Positions 1 to 8,549 of a stretch of DNA of 64,000 bases are shown in pieces. The stretch covers positions 620,001 through 684,000 of the forward strand of contig CAYGPZ010000001.1 in the NCBI GenBank assembly GCA_964352025.1, in the 5' to 3' direction. Within the stretch, counting starts at the first letter, position 1; each line of letters starts with the position of its first letter. Below the pieces are notes generated by a model. The model did not search any database and was not told the origin of the DNA. It saw only the letters and a program-made list of their open reading frames with translations. Source of the stretch: Hirschia sp964352025 (GTDB lineage: Bacteria; Pseudomonadota; Alphaproteobacteria; Caulobacterales; Hyphomonadaceae). A program made the translations under genes and the position numbers.

Positions 1-4
1 GCGT

Positions 5-739
5 TTAGGGGAGAATTAAATCACGTGCAATTGCTGTTGAAACAGCTTGAGTGGTGTTGACGCATTTTAGTTTTTCACGCGCACGGCGCATTGAATCTTT
101 GGCGGCTGCCTCACTAATTCCCATAATGACGCTCATTTCCCAAAAGGTTTTTCCTACCGCTGCAAATTGCAGAACATCTCTTTCTTTTGGTGCAAGGCGA
201 ACTTCAGGTTCTGGCGGCGGCGAGGGGTGTAGTGATTCAAGCCTGTAATAGCAGTGCATGCATGCTAATTCGAGTTCAGCTCTTTTGTCGGGAGATATGT
301 CGAGTTTCTGTGTGGCAAGTGAAATACCGCCGTCAACACTTCCTGGACGACGCATTGGAAACATGTAGCCATTGTTCATGTCATATTCTATGGCGGCTTC
401 TTTCATGCCTTTGCCATAGCGTTTTTCATATTCGAACGCTGTTTCCCAAGTAAAGGGTGTGCGAGACCTTAGACCGTATAAAATGACGGGGTCATTTAAC
501 ATTTGTCCCTTTTGAACACGGTCATGCACAAGGTCATCTGGCCAGTCAGTGAACATCATAGCTTTGCGTGCAAATGGACTTAATGGGTTGACAAGCTGGC
601 TGACAAAAAAGCGATCAAACCCTAATTCATTAATATATGATTTGAAAATATTCAGCACAGATTCCGAGTTGCCAGCACGGTCAATCTCTTTAAGTATATG
701 AATTATATCAAAATTTTGTAAAGTCACGCTTGGCCTCAA
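5..739 (-). CDS. LuxR-family autoinducer-binding transcriptional regulator
   Basis: The 244-residue protein has the two-part layout of quorum-sensing LuxR/TraR regulators. Residues about 25-165 look like the autoinducer-binding domain, with W66, the NDPV motif holding D83, and W98 in the places where family members contact acyl-homoserine lactone. Residues about 182-240 form a LuxR-type helix-turn-helix (LAPKERDVL, GKTFWEMSVIMGIS, AAAKDSMRRAREKL). It therefore probably binds DNA in response to a small lipid-like signal. No luxI synthase is visible here, so it may be a solo receptor, but the gene lies at the left edge and its downstream neighbour is unseen. The family is clear; the ligand and targets are not. 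Confidence 0.88.
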   Translation of the reverse strand: MRPSVTLQNFDIIHILKEIDRAGNSESVLNIFKSYINELGFDRFFVSQLVNPLSPFARKAMMFTDWPDDLVHDRVQKGQMLNDPVILYGLRSRTPFTWETAFEYEKRYGKGMKEAAIEYDMNNGYMFPMRRPGSVDGGISLATQKLDISPDKRAELELACMHCYYRLESLHPSPPPEPEVRLAPKERDVLQFAAVGKTFWEMSVIMGISEAAAKDSMRRAREKLKCVNTTQAVSTAIARDLILP

Positions 740-958
740 ACACTTAGGTTTGCTTCTTTAGGTGTTACTTTCTCACTAATTGGGTTAATTTAAAAGGGCG
801 ATTTCAATGTTCATCTTCCAATTGAGATGATATATCGTTTCAATATTAAATTGCTAGGTAGCGTTTAAGTGACGTAAGGTAAGGGAGGCGGCGTGTTTTT
901 CAATCATCGCTTACTTTTCAATTGTCTCTAATCGTATGATGCAGTCAGAAAATTCTCA

Positions 959-988
959 TTGACACATTATCGAAAAACGATATATATA
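959..988 (+). promoter_or_regulatory. Sigma70-like promoter of the small lipoprotein gene
   Basis: A perfect -35 box TTGACA lies at 959-964. An AT-only -10 region (TATATA at 981-986 or 983-988) follows at 16-18 bp. The lipoprotein ATG is 33 bp further on. The promoter is read from sequence only; the start site is inferred. Confidence 0.6.
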
Positions 989-1007
989 AATTATTGTTTT
1001 TCGATAA
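967..1007. repeat. 12-bp perfect inverted repeat overlapping the promoter
   Basis: The left arm TTATCGAAAAAC (967-978) and right arm GTTTTTCGATAA (996-1007) are exact reverse complements, 17 bp apart. The left arm fills the -35/-10 spacer and the right arm sits on the expected transcription start. This is the geometry of a repressor operator. If transcribed in part, only the right arm would be in the mRNA, so a DNA operator fits better than an RNA hairpin. Confidence 0.6.
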
Positions 1008-1020
1008 AAAGGTTGTGGTA

Positions 1021-1389
1021 ATGAATAAGTTAGCAATTCTAGGCGCGGGTGCGCTGGGTGTTATGGCGACGGGTTGCATTTATGTTGATGGAAAGTCGGC
1101 AAATTGGTCTCAAGACACTAAACACGGTTGGGACCCCGCGATTTTGGGAGCAGTGATTGGGGATCAATCTCTTGAAATTACCGCGCCATCGAATGGATGT
1201 ACGGAGAAATCCTCATTAGATCTTGGCGTCGAAAAAAAGCACAATAATTTCTACATTCACGTCAATCGTACCAAGCAGGACTATTGCAAAGCGAACCTGC
1301 CTGATGGTGTTGAAATTGAATATACATTCCAGGAATTGGGCATTCCGTCCGGTGCAACTGTCCAAGTCAAGAACAAGATCCGTGGTTAG
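1021..1389 (+). CDS. Small putative lipoprotein of unknown function
   Basis: This encodes about 122 residues from the ATG at 1021. An in-frame TTG at 994 falls inside the promoter palindrome, so I reject it as the start. The N-terminus is a short hydrophobic signal ending in VMATGC, which resembles a lipobox, so the mature protein is probably lipid-anchored. The rest is polar, with two more cysteines (in NGCTEK and DYCKAN) that could form a disulfide. No family is recognised. It stands alone between a minus-strand luxR gene and a convergent minus-strand gene, so it is its own transcription unit. The strong promoter with an embedded palindrome suggests tight control. Confidence 0.6.
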   Translation: MNKLAILGAGALGVMATGCIYVDGKSANWSQDTKHGWDPAILGAVIGDQSLEITAPSNGCTEKSSLDLGVEKKHNNFYIHVNRTKQDYCKANLPDGVEIEYTFQELGIPSGATVQVKNKIRG

Positions 1390-1428
1390 TCTCTCAACCT
1401 AACACGATTAACTTCTCAAGTTGCGTTC

Positions 1429-3672
1429 TTAGTTGAAAGCAGCTTGAGCTTCTTCAATCCAGTCATAAACTTCTTCATGATCTAGCGGGTCACCGTTATT
1501 GGCGATGCGGGAGCCATCCTTCGTTTTCAAGAAGGAGGTTGCAGATGCAAACAAGTCACGCGAAGAGCTTTCCGCCAGATCTTCAACACAACGCACGCCT
1601 GCTCCAATCAAAATTTGCGCATCATGGACACGTAATGAAGGCATATCGATCATGAGTAGCGCTTGATCCTGCCAATCAATAAGTGTGGAAGAGTTCATGT
1701 ATCCACCACCTAATTTTTCTGACAAGTCTTTCGCTTTGGCTTGAACAAAATCACTCACGGTATAAATGCCGACATTATTCATTCTAGCTGCGGTTTTCTT
1801 TCCGATAGAGGGCGCGTCAACTATGTCAGAATTCATGTTGAGCGGTTCGCGTCGACGCGATGTAGACGTGTCGTCTGTATCTTCAACGGTTTCAAACGGA
1901 GCGTCTTTCAGCTGGTCTTCTGAAGCATTAGTTTCATCGAATGACACATCTTGGGTCGCTTCTTTAAGCTGAGCAGCGAAAGCAGAATCCATGTCTGAAT
2001 TCTCGCTTGTATTTGAATGCTGGCCATTCGTCTTCACACGGAATTTTGGCTTTTCAGCTTTCTTGGCTTCTTTTGCTTCAGCTTCCAGCTTTGCTTGACG
2101 TAATTCTTCTTCTCTTTGTTTAGCTTCGCGTTGTTTAGCTGTTTCATGGGCTGCAGCGAGCATAGCGGCGGCTTCAGCGTCTTCTACATTGTCAGGCTGG
2201 GCACGGTTACGTTTTTTCTCAGCTTTTTCCGCTTCTTTTGCGCGTTTTGCTTCTTCAGCTGCTTTGGCTTTTGCAATGCGTGCATCTTCAGCGGCTTGCG
2301 CTTCAGCTTTTTCTTTAGCAGCTGCTTCATCGCGTGCTTTTTGTTCTGCTAATTCCTTTTCACGCGCAGCAGCTTCTTTTTCCGCTTTGAGGCGCGCTTC
2401 TTCTTCTTTTTTGGAGGCTTTCTCAGCTTCTTTTTCTGCTTTGGCTAACTCAATAGCTTCTTGCTTGGCTTTAGCGGCCGCCTCTTTTTCAGCTTTTGCG
2501 GCAGCTTCGGCAGCAAATTTTTCGTCCGCTATACGTTGCTTTTCCTCAAGCTTCTTCAATTTAGCAGCTTCGCGTAGTTCTTTTTTGCTTGGTTTGGCTG
2601 CAACTGCTTCGGGTTGAGCCGGAATAGAACGAGCGACAGGTGTTGGTATAGCTGTAGGGGCTAGGTCTTGATTTGCATCGCGGACAATCGGTTGCTCACC
2701 TGTGCGTGGAATATGCTTTTGACCAATCTTGCGCATACGCTGAGCGTCTAGCTCTTTAAGCGGCTTACGGAGCACTTGTTGGGCGTGCATCTTACGAATT
2801 TTCTTATCGTCATCAGGAAGGTTCTTAATGACTTTTCCTGTTTTGCGCAGTTCCTTGTACATCGCGTTAACGATACGCTGATCATTCGCATCTTCAAGTT
2901 TGCTTGTGATCCAGCGAATAGGGATGTCCAACGTCGAAAGGAAACCACTAACCGTCAGGCTTGTTTTGGGCGGAACCACACCAGCTTCTGCAAAGGCGCG
3001 TTCATAGATCGCTGCAAGACCAGATGTGGCATAAGCAACAAGATCAGATATGACATCTAGAAGCGTTTCATCTAGACCATCTTCAGGAATTTTGACACCC
3101 GCATCAACATTGTAGTGATCCAGGAATGTTTGATAGTGAGGGTGAGATTTTTCGGCACCAGCACGCACCATATCTGAGACAAATCCAACACCTTCGCCTG
3201 TCGGCACTGTTGGATAGCCTTTGGAAGCAATGCGCCGCTGAATCTCGGGACGTGACTTTGCTATTGACCATTCAACTGCGCGGTGGATTGCGCCTTCTTC
3301 TTCTGTTTGTCCTGTGTGAAATGGTTGGATAGGGTCAGCATAATAATGGCTCATCACACCCAGCGCGTATGCTGCATCTGACCATTTCTTGGCCTTGAGA
3401 GCCATAACAGACTTCGCATACCATTCTAGAGCAGCATCGCGTGCGCCACCCCATTCGCCTTCCTCAATATGGAGGACGTGGTTTTTAAAGTCCTTGAATT
3501 CGGAATCCGGAGCTTTGGCACCCTTGAGCAAATCATCATGCATAACCAGCATAAGGTCATGCCAGCGTTCAGCGTGTTCGCTTTTCAGCAAAGTCAGAGC
3601 ACTAATAGCAATGTGGTGATGCGTTGAACGACAACGGTGAGCACTAATGACGCGAAATAGGAGCGATGTCAT
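1429..3672 (-). CDS. Zinc-dependent phospholipase C-like / coiled-coil / DUF4332 fusion protein
   Basis: The 747-residue protein has three parts. Residues about 15-230 resemble prokaryotic zinc-dependent phospholipase C: an all-helical stretch with an early HHH cluster (18-20) and H109, D113, H119, H130 and E134 in spacing typical of its metal ligands. Residues about 355-560 are an Ala/Lys/Glu-rich heptad-like region predicted to be a long coiled coil. Residues about 610-747 resemble DUF4332, a helix-hairpin-helix-like domain (GIYTVSDFVQAKAKDL, IGAGVRCVEDLAE). No signal peptide is evident, so it is probably cytoplasmic. The substrate is unknown. The ends make it look like a scaffold or nucleic-acid-associated protein rather than a secreted lipase. 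Frames antisense to the coiled coil give long Ser/Ala/Phe-rich shadow ORFs. Confidence 0.7.
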   Translation of the reverse strand: MTSLLFRVISAHRCRSTHHHIAISALTLLKSEHAERWHDLMLVMHDDLLKGAKAPDSEFKDFKNHVLHIEEGEWGGARDAALEWYAKSVMALKAKKWSDAAYALGVMSHYYADPIQPFHTGQTEEEGAIHRAVEWSIAKSRPEIQRRIASKGYPTVPTGEGVGFVSDMVRAGAEKSHPHYQTFLDHYNVDAGVKIPEDGLDETLLDVISDLVAYATSGLAAIYERAFAEAGVVPPKTSLTVSGFLSTLDIPIRWITSKLEDANDQRIVNAMYKELRKTGKVIKNLPDDDKKIRKMHAQQVLRKPLKELDAQRMRKIGQKHIPRTGEQPIVRDANQDLAPTAIPTPVARSIPAQPEAVAAKPSKKELREAAKLKKLEEKQRIADEKFAAEAAAKAEKEAAAKAKQEAIELAKAEKEAEKASKKEEEARLKAEKEAAAREKELAEQKARDEAAAKEKAEAQAAEDARIAKAKAAEEAKRAKEAEKAEKKRNRAQPDNVEDAEAAAMLAAAHETAKQREAKQREEELRQAKLEAEAKEAKKAEKPKFRVKTNGQHSNTSENSDMDSAFAAQLKEATQDVSFDETNASEDQLKDAPFETVEDTDDTSTSRRREPLNMNSDIVDAPSIGKKTAARMNNVGIYTVSDFVQAKAKDLSEKLGGGYMNSSTLIDWQDQALLMIDMPSLRVHDAQILIGAGVRCVEDLAESSSRDLFASATSFLKTKDGSRIANNGDPLDHEEVYDWIEEAQAAFN

Positions 3673-3931
3673 GTCAGCTTCCCTATAATTTATTGCAAAT
3701 ATCGATACTCGATTGTGCGAAGAAAAGGGTATTCCAATTCATTATTTTGCGGGAAATCTAGTTACTGAAGTGTAAATGCACTCGAAGAATTTACGTAAAT
3801 TAATTTAACACATAAAAATTTTTCTATTCATCTAGTCCAAAATAAAATTTTCACACCATTAAAATTCGGATGCGAATGATTCATTAATAAACACAATGAA
3901 TAATAAAACCTCGCATTTAGGATGGTTCACG

Positions 3932-5962
3932 ATGAAAATTAATTCGAGACTGATTGTCGTAGCAGCATTGCCGTTGCTAGGTCTGCTTTTATTTGGAGGT
4001 GTATCTGTTTTTCAGAGTTACACCAAAATGCAATCAGCTCATCATGCGATTGAACGCATTGATCATGCGCCTCAGATTGCTGGCCTTGTCCACGAGCTGC
4101 AGAAAGAGCGCGGATACTCTGCCGGATATATTTCATCACGCGGTCAATCATTTACACAGGAATTACAACAACAACGTTCTGTCACCAACGAATTTCTAAG
4201 GACACTGGCGGTGGTGATGCCAGAGTTGGAAAAGGATGTTGATCTGGCAGCAGATGTTGCAAAACTGAAAACTGATCTTCAGCAACTCGATAGTATGCGT
4301 GCCTCAGTTTCCAGCTTCGAGCTTACTGTTCCGGAGATGGCAAAATACTACACCCACACGATCAGAGACGGAATTAAGACCGCTGATGACTTGGCGTCAC
4401 ATCTAGAAGATGGGCACATTGTTGCGCTTAATTCTGTTTTCTCTGCAGTTATGATGTCCAAAGAGCATGCCGGAATTGAGCGTGCCATGGGGGCGACAGG
4501 TTTTGGTGCGGGACAATTTAATGAAAAAGTCTTTCAAAAATTTCTCGAAGAAGGGGCATCTCAGAAGGCCTATTTGGAATCGGCGATAATGCACGCCACG
4601 CCTGAAGAGCGCGCGTTCATGCAAAAAGTCATTGATAGTCCAATCAATAAACAGGTGGGAGAATACAGAAAAATTGTCATTGATGGTACTTTGTCTGGAG
4701 GGGGGCTTGAGGGTATTACAAGTCGAGAATGGTTTGATGCGTCTACTGCCCGTATCGAACTTTTAAAAACGATCGAAGACAAAATGGAAGTGGATCTGCA
4801 TGACGCCGCAGTGCACTCCGAGGAGGCTTATGAAAGAGCCGTTTATTCGTCACTTGCCTTCTTGATCGCAACCTTGCTGATATGTGGTGTCACGGTTTGG
4901 CGTTTGAGTATTGGACTGACAAAACCTGTCAAAAAATTGGTAAAGTCCATCGACACACTAACTAAAGGCGATAGTTCCCACCAAATTGCTGGGAAAGACC
5001 GTACCGATGAGGTTGGAGAAATTGCGCGAGCTGTCGAGATATTCCGCCAAATGGATATTGAACGTAAGGAAGTGCGAGCTCAAAATAAAATCAAAGAAGC
5101 TGCTGAAAAGGCGCGTGTCCAAAAAGTTTCCGAACTTGTCGACGCATTTAAACAACGCTCTGACAATGCGATTGCGGGTGTAAGCGCAACATCTGAGAGC
5201 TTGGGAGAGGTTGCAGAATCTCTTAGTCAGGCGGTAGAGCAAGCGCGAGATGGCGCTGTTGTGGCTCGGTCTTCATCCGCAGAAGCAAGTGGTTCTGTTC
5301 AAAATGTTGCAGCTGCCGTTGAGCAATTATCCGCATCTATCCACGATATTAATTCACGCATCTCTTCATCACGAGAAGCAACCGAAAATGCCGCGGGTGC
5401 AGCCAGCCAAGCCACGGCGCGAGTACAGTCTCTAGAAAAATCAGCAGAAGCAATTAACAGTGTCATCACCATGATCGCGGAAATCGCATCTCAGACAAAC
5501 CTATTAGCGTTGAACGCGACAATTGAGGCTGAACGAGCAGGAGAGTCAGGACGTGGGTTTGCTGTTGTGGCGCAGGAAGTGAAAAACCTTGCTAACCAGA
5601 CAGCATCAGCGACAGAGCAGATTTCTGGTCAAATTTCAAATATTCAAACTGAAACACGCGCCGCAGTTGATGGAATTGACGGCATTGCACATCAGTTTGA
5701 GGAATTGTCAGAAGCGTCTCAGGCAATTGCCGAGGTTATGGATCAGCAGACATCAGCGACTGTGTCGATTAGTGAAAGCGTCCAGTCTGCTGCTCAAGGG
5801 TCAAGTCTGGCGTCTGAAGGTGTTGAAAACCTTGCCCGGGTCACAGAGGATACATCCAGCGATGCAGTTGCGGTGAAAGGTGCCGCAGATCAGGTTGAGC
5901 TGATGTCCAAGGAACTTGAAAGCGTTATCGAGAAATTCCTAAACGACGTAAAAGCCGCTTAG
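3932..5962 (+). CDS. Methyl-accepting chemotaxis protein with NIT sensor domain
   Basis: This is a transmembrane chemoreceptor of 676 residues. An N-terminal membrane segment (about 6-26) is followed by an all-helical periplasmic NIT-type domain (nitrate/nitrite-sensing family; note QKERGYSAGYISS). A second membrane segment near residue 308 leads to a HAMP linker and a long cytoplasmic signalling hairpin. The hairpin tip EIASQTNLLALNATIEAERA is the conserved CheA/CheW contact region. I chose the ATG at 3932 because AGGATGG lies 6 bases upstream. The ATG at 3896 has no ribosome binding site and would add residues before the membrane segment. No che genes are nearby, so it is an orphan receptor. 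The ligand is a guess from the family. Confidence 0.9.
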   Translation: MKINSRLIVVAALPLLGLLLFGGVSVFQSYTKMQSAHHAIERIDHAPQIAGLVHELQKERGYSAGYISSRGQSFTQELQQQRSVTNEFLRTLAVVMPELEKDVDLAADVAKLKTDLQQLDSMRASVSSFELTVPEMAKYYTHTIRDGIKTADDLASHLEDGHIVALNSVFSAVMMSKEHAGIERAMGATGFGAGQFNEKVFQKFLEEGASQKAYLESAIMHATPEERAFMQKVIDSPINKQVGEYRKIVIDGTLSGGGLEGITSREWFDASTARIELLKTIEDKMEVDLHDAAVHSEEAYERAVYSSLAFLIATLLICGVTVWRLSIGLTKPVKKLVKSIDTLTKGDSSHQIAGKDRTDEVGEIARAVEIFRQMDIERKEVRAQNKIKEAAEKARVQKVSELVDAFKQRSDNAIAGVSATSESLGEVAESLSQAVEQARDGAVVARSSSAEASGSVQNVAAAVEQLSASIHDINSRISSSREATENAAGAASQATARVQSLEKSAEAINSVITMIAEIASQTNLLALNATIEAERAGESGRGFAVVAQEVKNLANQTASATEQISGQISNIQTETRAAVDGIDGIAHQFEELSEASQAIAEVMDQQTSATVSISESVQSAAQGSSLASEGVENLARVTEDTSSDAVAVKGAADQVELMSKELESVIEKFLNDVKAA

Positions 5963-5986
5963 AATTTAGATCAGCACAAAATTAAT

Positions 5987-6024
5987 AAGCCGCTTCAACT
6001 TAAGTGCTGGAGCGGCTTTTTTTT
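5987..6024. terminator. Rho-independent terminator between MCP gene and rimO
   Basis: Stem AAGCCGCT (5987-5994) pairs with AGCGGCTT (6011-6018) and runs into eight T on the plus strand. The two genes converge here, and the minus strand also shows a T-rich tail, so it may serve both. Confidence 0.8.
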
Positions 6025-6028
6025 GTAT

Positions 6029-7375
6029 CTAGTTCTGCGTTGGGCGTTTGCCCCAGAGGTCGTAAAAGTCTGCATCGGTAATCGTTGCTTTTACGATATC
6101 GCCGGCTTCTAGACCTTCATAGCCTTCAAGGTGAACGAGGCCATCTATCTCCGGTGCGTCTGCTTTTGTGCGTCCAATTGCGTCTTTTCCGTTTGAATCA
6201 TCAATAATGACGTCCAGAGTGCGCCCAATTTGCGCTTCTGAGCGTTCGTGAGAGATTTCTTGCTGCAGCTGCATGAAGCGGTGCCAGCGCTCTTCTTTGA
6301 CGTCTTCTGGCACGTGATTTGGTAGTGCGTGAGAGACTGCGCCTTTCACGTCTTCATATTTGAAACAGCCTGCGCGATCGATTCGAGCTTCGCGCATAAA
6401 GTCCATCAACATTTCAAAGTCGTCATCGGTTTCGCCAGGGAAGCCGACGATGAATGTTGAGCGCAATGCAATATCTGGTACGTCGCGGCGCCATTGCTGG
6501 ATGCGTTCAAGAACTTTGTCTTGCTTGGCAGGGCGTTTCATATTGCGCAGCACGTTTGGTGACGCGTGTTGGAAAGGGATGTCGATATAAGGCAGGATTT
6601 TGCCTTCTGCCATCAATGGAATGACTTTATCGACGTGCGGGTAGGGGTAGACATAGTGAAGACGCGTCCACATGCCCATATCGCCTAAACCTTCACACAA
6701 GTCTTGGAAGCGTGTGTCGTATTCTTTTTCTTTCCACGTGCGTGGCTCGTATTTGATGTCCATGCCGTATGCGGAAGTATCTTGAGAGATCACAAGCAAT
6801 TCATTCACACCGGCTTTTTGAAGCTGCTCTGCCTCGCGCAGCACCTGATCGATCGGACGCGACGCAAGATCACCACGCAAAGACGGGATGATACAGAAAG
6901 TACAGCGGTTCGAGCAGCCTTCTGAAATTTTCAAGTAAGCATAGTGACGAGGCGTTAAACGGATACCGCTTTCAGGCACGAGGCTTTGGAAGGCATTGGC
7001 AGGTTGCGGGCAGTGTTTGTGAACGGCGTCCATGACCTGTTCATACTGAGCGGGGCCAGTGACAGCCAATACGTTTTTATATTGTGCTTCAATGACTTCT
7101 GGCTCTGCACCCAAGCAGCCTGTGACAATAACGCGGCCGTTTTCTTCAAGGGCCTCGCCAATCGCTTCAAGACTTTCATCACGTGCAGAATCTAGAAATG
7201 CGCATGTGTTTACGAGGACAAGGTTCGCACCTTTGTATTCACTGGATATTTCATAACCTTCAGCGCGAAGGCGAGTGATAATGCGTTCAGAATCAACGAG
7301 TGCTTTGGGGCAACCCAAAGAAACAATTCCAATTTTCGGAGCGCTGCCGCGAATTGGTGCTTGATCGGTGTTCAT
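6029..7375 (-). CDS. rimO: Ribosomal protein S12 methylthiotransferase RimO
   Basis: RimO is a radical-SAM enzyme that adds a methylthio group to a conserved aspartate of ribosomal protein S12. The 448-residue protein shows all parts: an N-terminal MTTase domain with C22, C58 and C87 for the auxiliary iron-sulfur cluster, the radical-SAM motif CSNRCTFC (C154, C158, C161), and a C-terminal TRAM domain. IGIVSLGCPKALVDSE is the RimO hallmark and separates it from MiaB. I chose the ATG at 7375 because AAGGA lies 7 bases before it; an in-frame ATG 58 codons upstream would add a non-homologous extension. It converges with the upstream receptor gene. Confidence 0.95.
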   Translation of the reverse strand: MNTDQAPIRGSAPKIGIVSLGCPKALVDSERIITRLRAEGYEISSEYKGANLVLVNTCAFLDSARDESLEAIGEALEENGRVIVTGCLGAEPEVIEAQYKNVLAVTGPAQYEQVMDAVHKHCPQPANAFQSLVPESGIRLTPRHYAYLKISEGCSNRCTFCIIPSLRGDLASRPIDQVLREAEQLQKAGVNELLVISQDTSAYGMDIKYEPRTWKEKEYDTRFQDLCEGLGDMGMWTRLHYVYPYPHVDKVIPLMAEGKILPYIDIPFQHASPNVLRNMKRPAKQDKVLERIQQWRRDVPDIALRSTFIVGFPGETDDDFEMLMDFMREARIDRAGCFKYEDVKGAVSHALPNHVPEDVKEERWHRFMQLQQEISHERSEAQIGRTLDVIIDDSNGKDAIGRTKADAPEIDGLVHLEGYEGLEAGDIVKATITDADFYDLWGKRPTQN

Positions 7376-7566
7376 TCTGAAGTCCTTGTAAGTGCTTTGG
7401 TACGCGCAAGAAATGTCGCTATGCGTCTGAGCCGTTGCTCTTACAACAACGCGCGCAAAATTGGTATCTTTTTTGTGCTTGGGGCAAACAGAGCTTATCC
7501 GTGTCCCGTTGAGCACAGCTAAAAACGCATCAATGTGAGGGCAGTCCAACTGGGGGCAGTCGGTTG

Positions 7567-7929
7567 TTAGGCGATGTCAGATAAATCTTCTGATGTTTCT
7601 TCTGTGTCTTGTTTTGCCGTTACGTCCGCAAATTCAAGGCCCGCAACAATTCCATTCGTCCACACAACATTACACAGGCGACGATTACCACCATACATGA
7701 CCCTGACTTGTTCAGGAAATGATTTGGCACCTTGGCAGGACAAGCGCAGCCCAGTTTCGCTCACATCATTGATGATGCATGGCTCGCTTCCACCACTTTT
7801 GTAATAGACTCTGGAGTCACGATACATGTTTTGTCTGTCGTCTGAACGATGTTCAGTCTCTTCAGCTTCGACTTCTTCTAAAGCAGGTTCTGCTTTGGAT
7901 TTAGATTTTAAAAAATCAAAAATGCCCAT
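7567..7929 (-). CDS. PilZ domain protein
   Basis: This 120-residue protein has a Lys/Glu-rich leader of about 28 residues followed by a single PilZ domain. PilZ domains bind cyclic-di-GMP through an RxxxR motif and a (D/N)xSxxG motif. Here DVSETG matches the second, and the stretch DDRQNMYRDSR offers arginines for the first, although the RxxxR spacing is not perfect. The protein is too small to carry an output domain, so it probably acts by binding a partner, for example in motility or adhesion control. It lies 190 bases upstream of rimO on the same strand, which suggests no functional link. Confidence 0.8.
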   Translation of the reverse strand: MGIFDFLKSKSKAEPALEEVEAEETEHRSDDRQNMYRDSRVYYKSGGSEPCIINDVSETGLRLSCQGAKSFPEQVRVMYGGNRRLCNVVWTNGIVAGLEFADVTAKQDTEETSEDLSDIA

Positions 7930-8119
7930 CGTACTAAATAATACCGCGAGTTAGGAGGATGTCTGTATAGCTGGAACCTAGCTAATAGCCTCTAACAAAA
8001 GGTAATCAAGGCGTAAGAAAAATATTGAACGGAATATTAATTAAATATTCGAATATCACCAACAAGAAGTCATATATTGGTACAAGTAATTATCTTGAGT
8101 TGTCTGCTGTCAAATACGA

Positions 8120-8151
8120 GGGAAGCAAATAACAACAGTAATTTGCTTCCC
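8120..8151. repeat. 11-bp perfect hairpin downstream of grxD
   Basis: GGGAAGCAAAT (8120-8130) and ATTTGCTTCCC (8141-8151) are exact reverse complements around a 10-base loop, 20 bases past the grxD stop. No good T-run follows on either strand, so this is an mRNA 3' stabilising hairpin or a weak terminator. Confidence 0.5.
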
Positions 8152-8170
8152 AATTGTTCGTGTGATTCGT

Positions 8171-8506
8171 TTATTCTTCTGCGTCTGCAGTCTGAATACC
8201 TTTTTCTTGGAAGTATTCGCGAAGCTCACCTTGCTCGAACATATCTTTTATAATGTCACAACCGCCGACGAATTCGCCTTTGACATAAAGCTGAGGGATA
8301 GTTGGCCAGTTTGAAAAGTCTTTAATGCCCTGACGGACATCTTGATCTTCCAACACATTCATAGAGCCGTATTCTACGCCAAGATAATTCAAGATTTGCG
8401 CGACTGTTGAAGAGAAGCCGCACTGTGGGAAAACAGGGGTACCTTTCATGAAGAGCATAACGTCGTTGGAGGATACAGCGTTTTTGATTGTTTCTTGGGC
8501 TGTCAT
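8171..8506 (-). CDS. grxD: Monothiol glutaredoxin Grx4 family
   Basis: The 111-residue length and the active-site motif CGFS (C29-S32) define the monothiol Grx4/GrxD family. These proteins bind a glutathione-ligated [2Fe-2S] cluster and pass it to apo-proteins, often as a heterodimer with BolA. Further family marks are FMKGTPVFPQCGFS, WPTIPQLYVKGEFVGGCDI and the final GELREYF helix. The upstream genes on the same strand are an aldo/keto reductase and then bolA, giving the order bolA - reductase - grxD. In many alphaproteobacteria bolA and grxD are direct neighbours, so the reductase looks inserted. Cytoplasmic. Confidence 0.93.
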   Translation of the reverse strand: MTAQETIKNAVSSNDVMLFMKGTPVFPQCGFSSTVAQILNYLGVEYGSMNVLEDQDVRQGIKDFSNWPTIPQLYVKGEFVGGCDIIKDMFEQGELREYFQEKGIQTADAEE

Positions 8507-8549
8507 GGTCTGCGTGTCCTAGATGAATAATTAAACTGTTAGCTCTGAG

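Noticed and set aside
5..739. LuxR protein as half of a complete quorum-sensing pair
   Set aside because: No luxI-like gene is in view. A partner could lie to the left of the window, so I make no claim.
2116..2617. Long plus-strand frames opposite the coiled-coil region
   Set aside because: They are Ser/Ala/Phe-rich shadows of the Lys/Glu/Ala repeats on the minus strand, with no ribosome binding site.
7460..7470. A TTGGTAT match inside the rimO upstream region
   Set aside because: A single half-site within an open frame, not paired and not near alginate genes. It shows that one copy alone is weak evidence.
8032..8050. AT-rich inverted repeat GAATATT/AATATTC
   Set aside because: Only A and T with short arms in an AT-rich gap; expected by chance.
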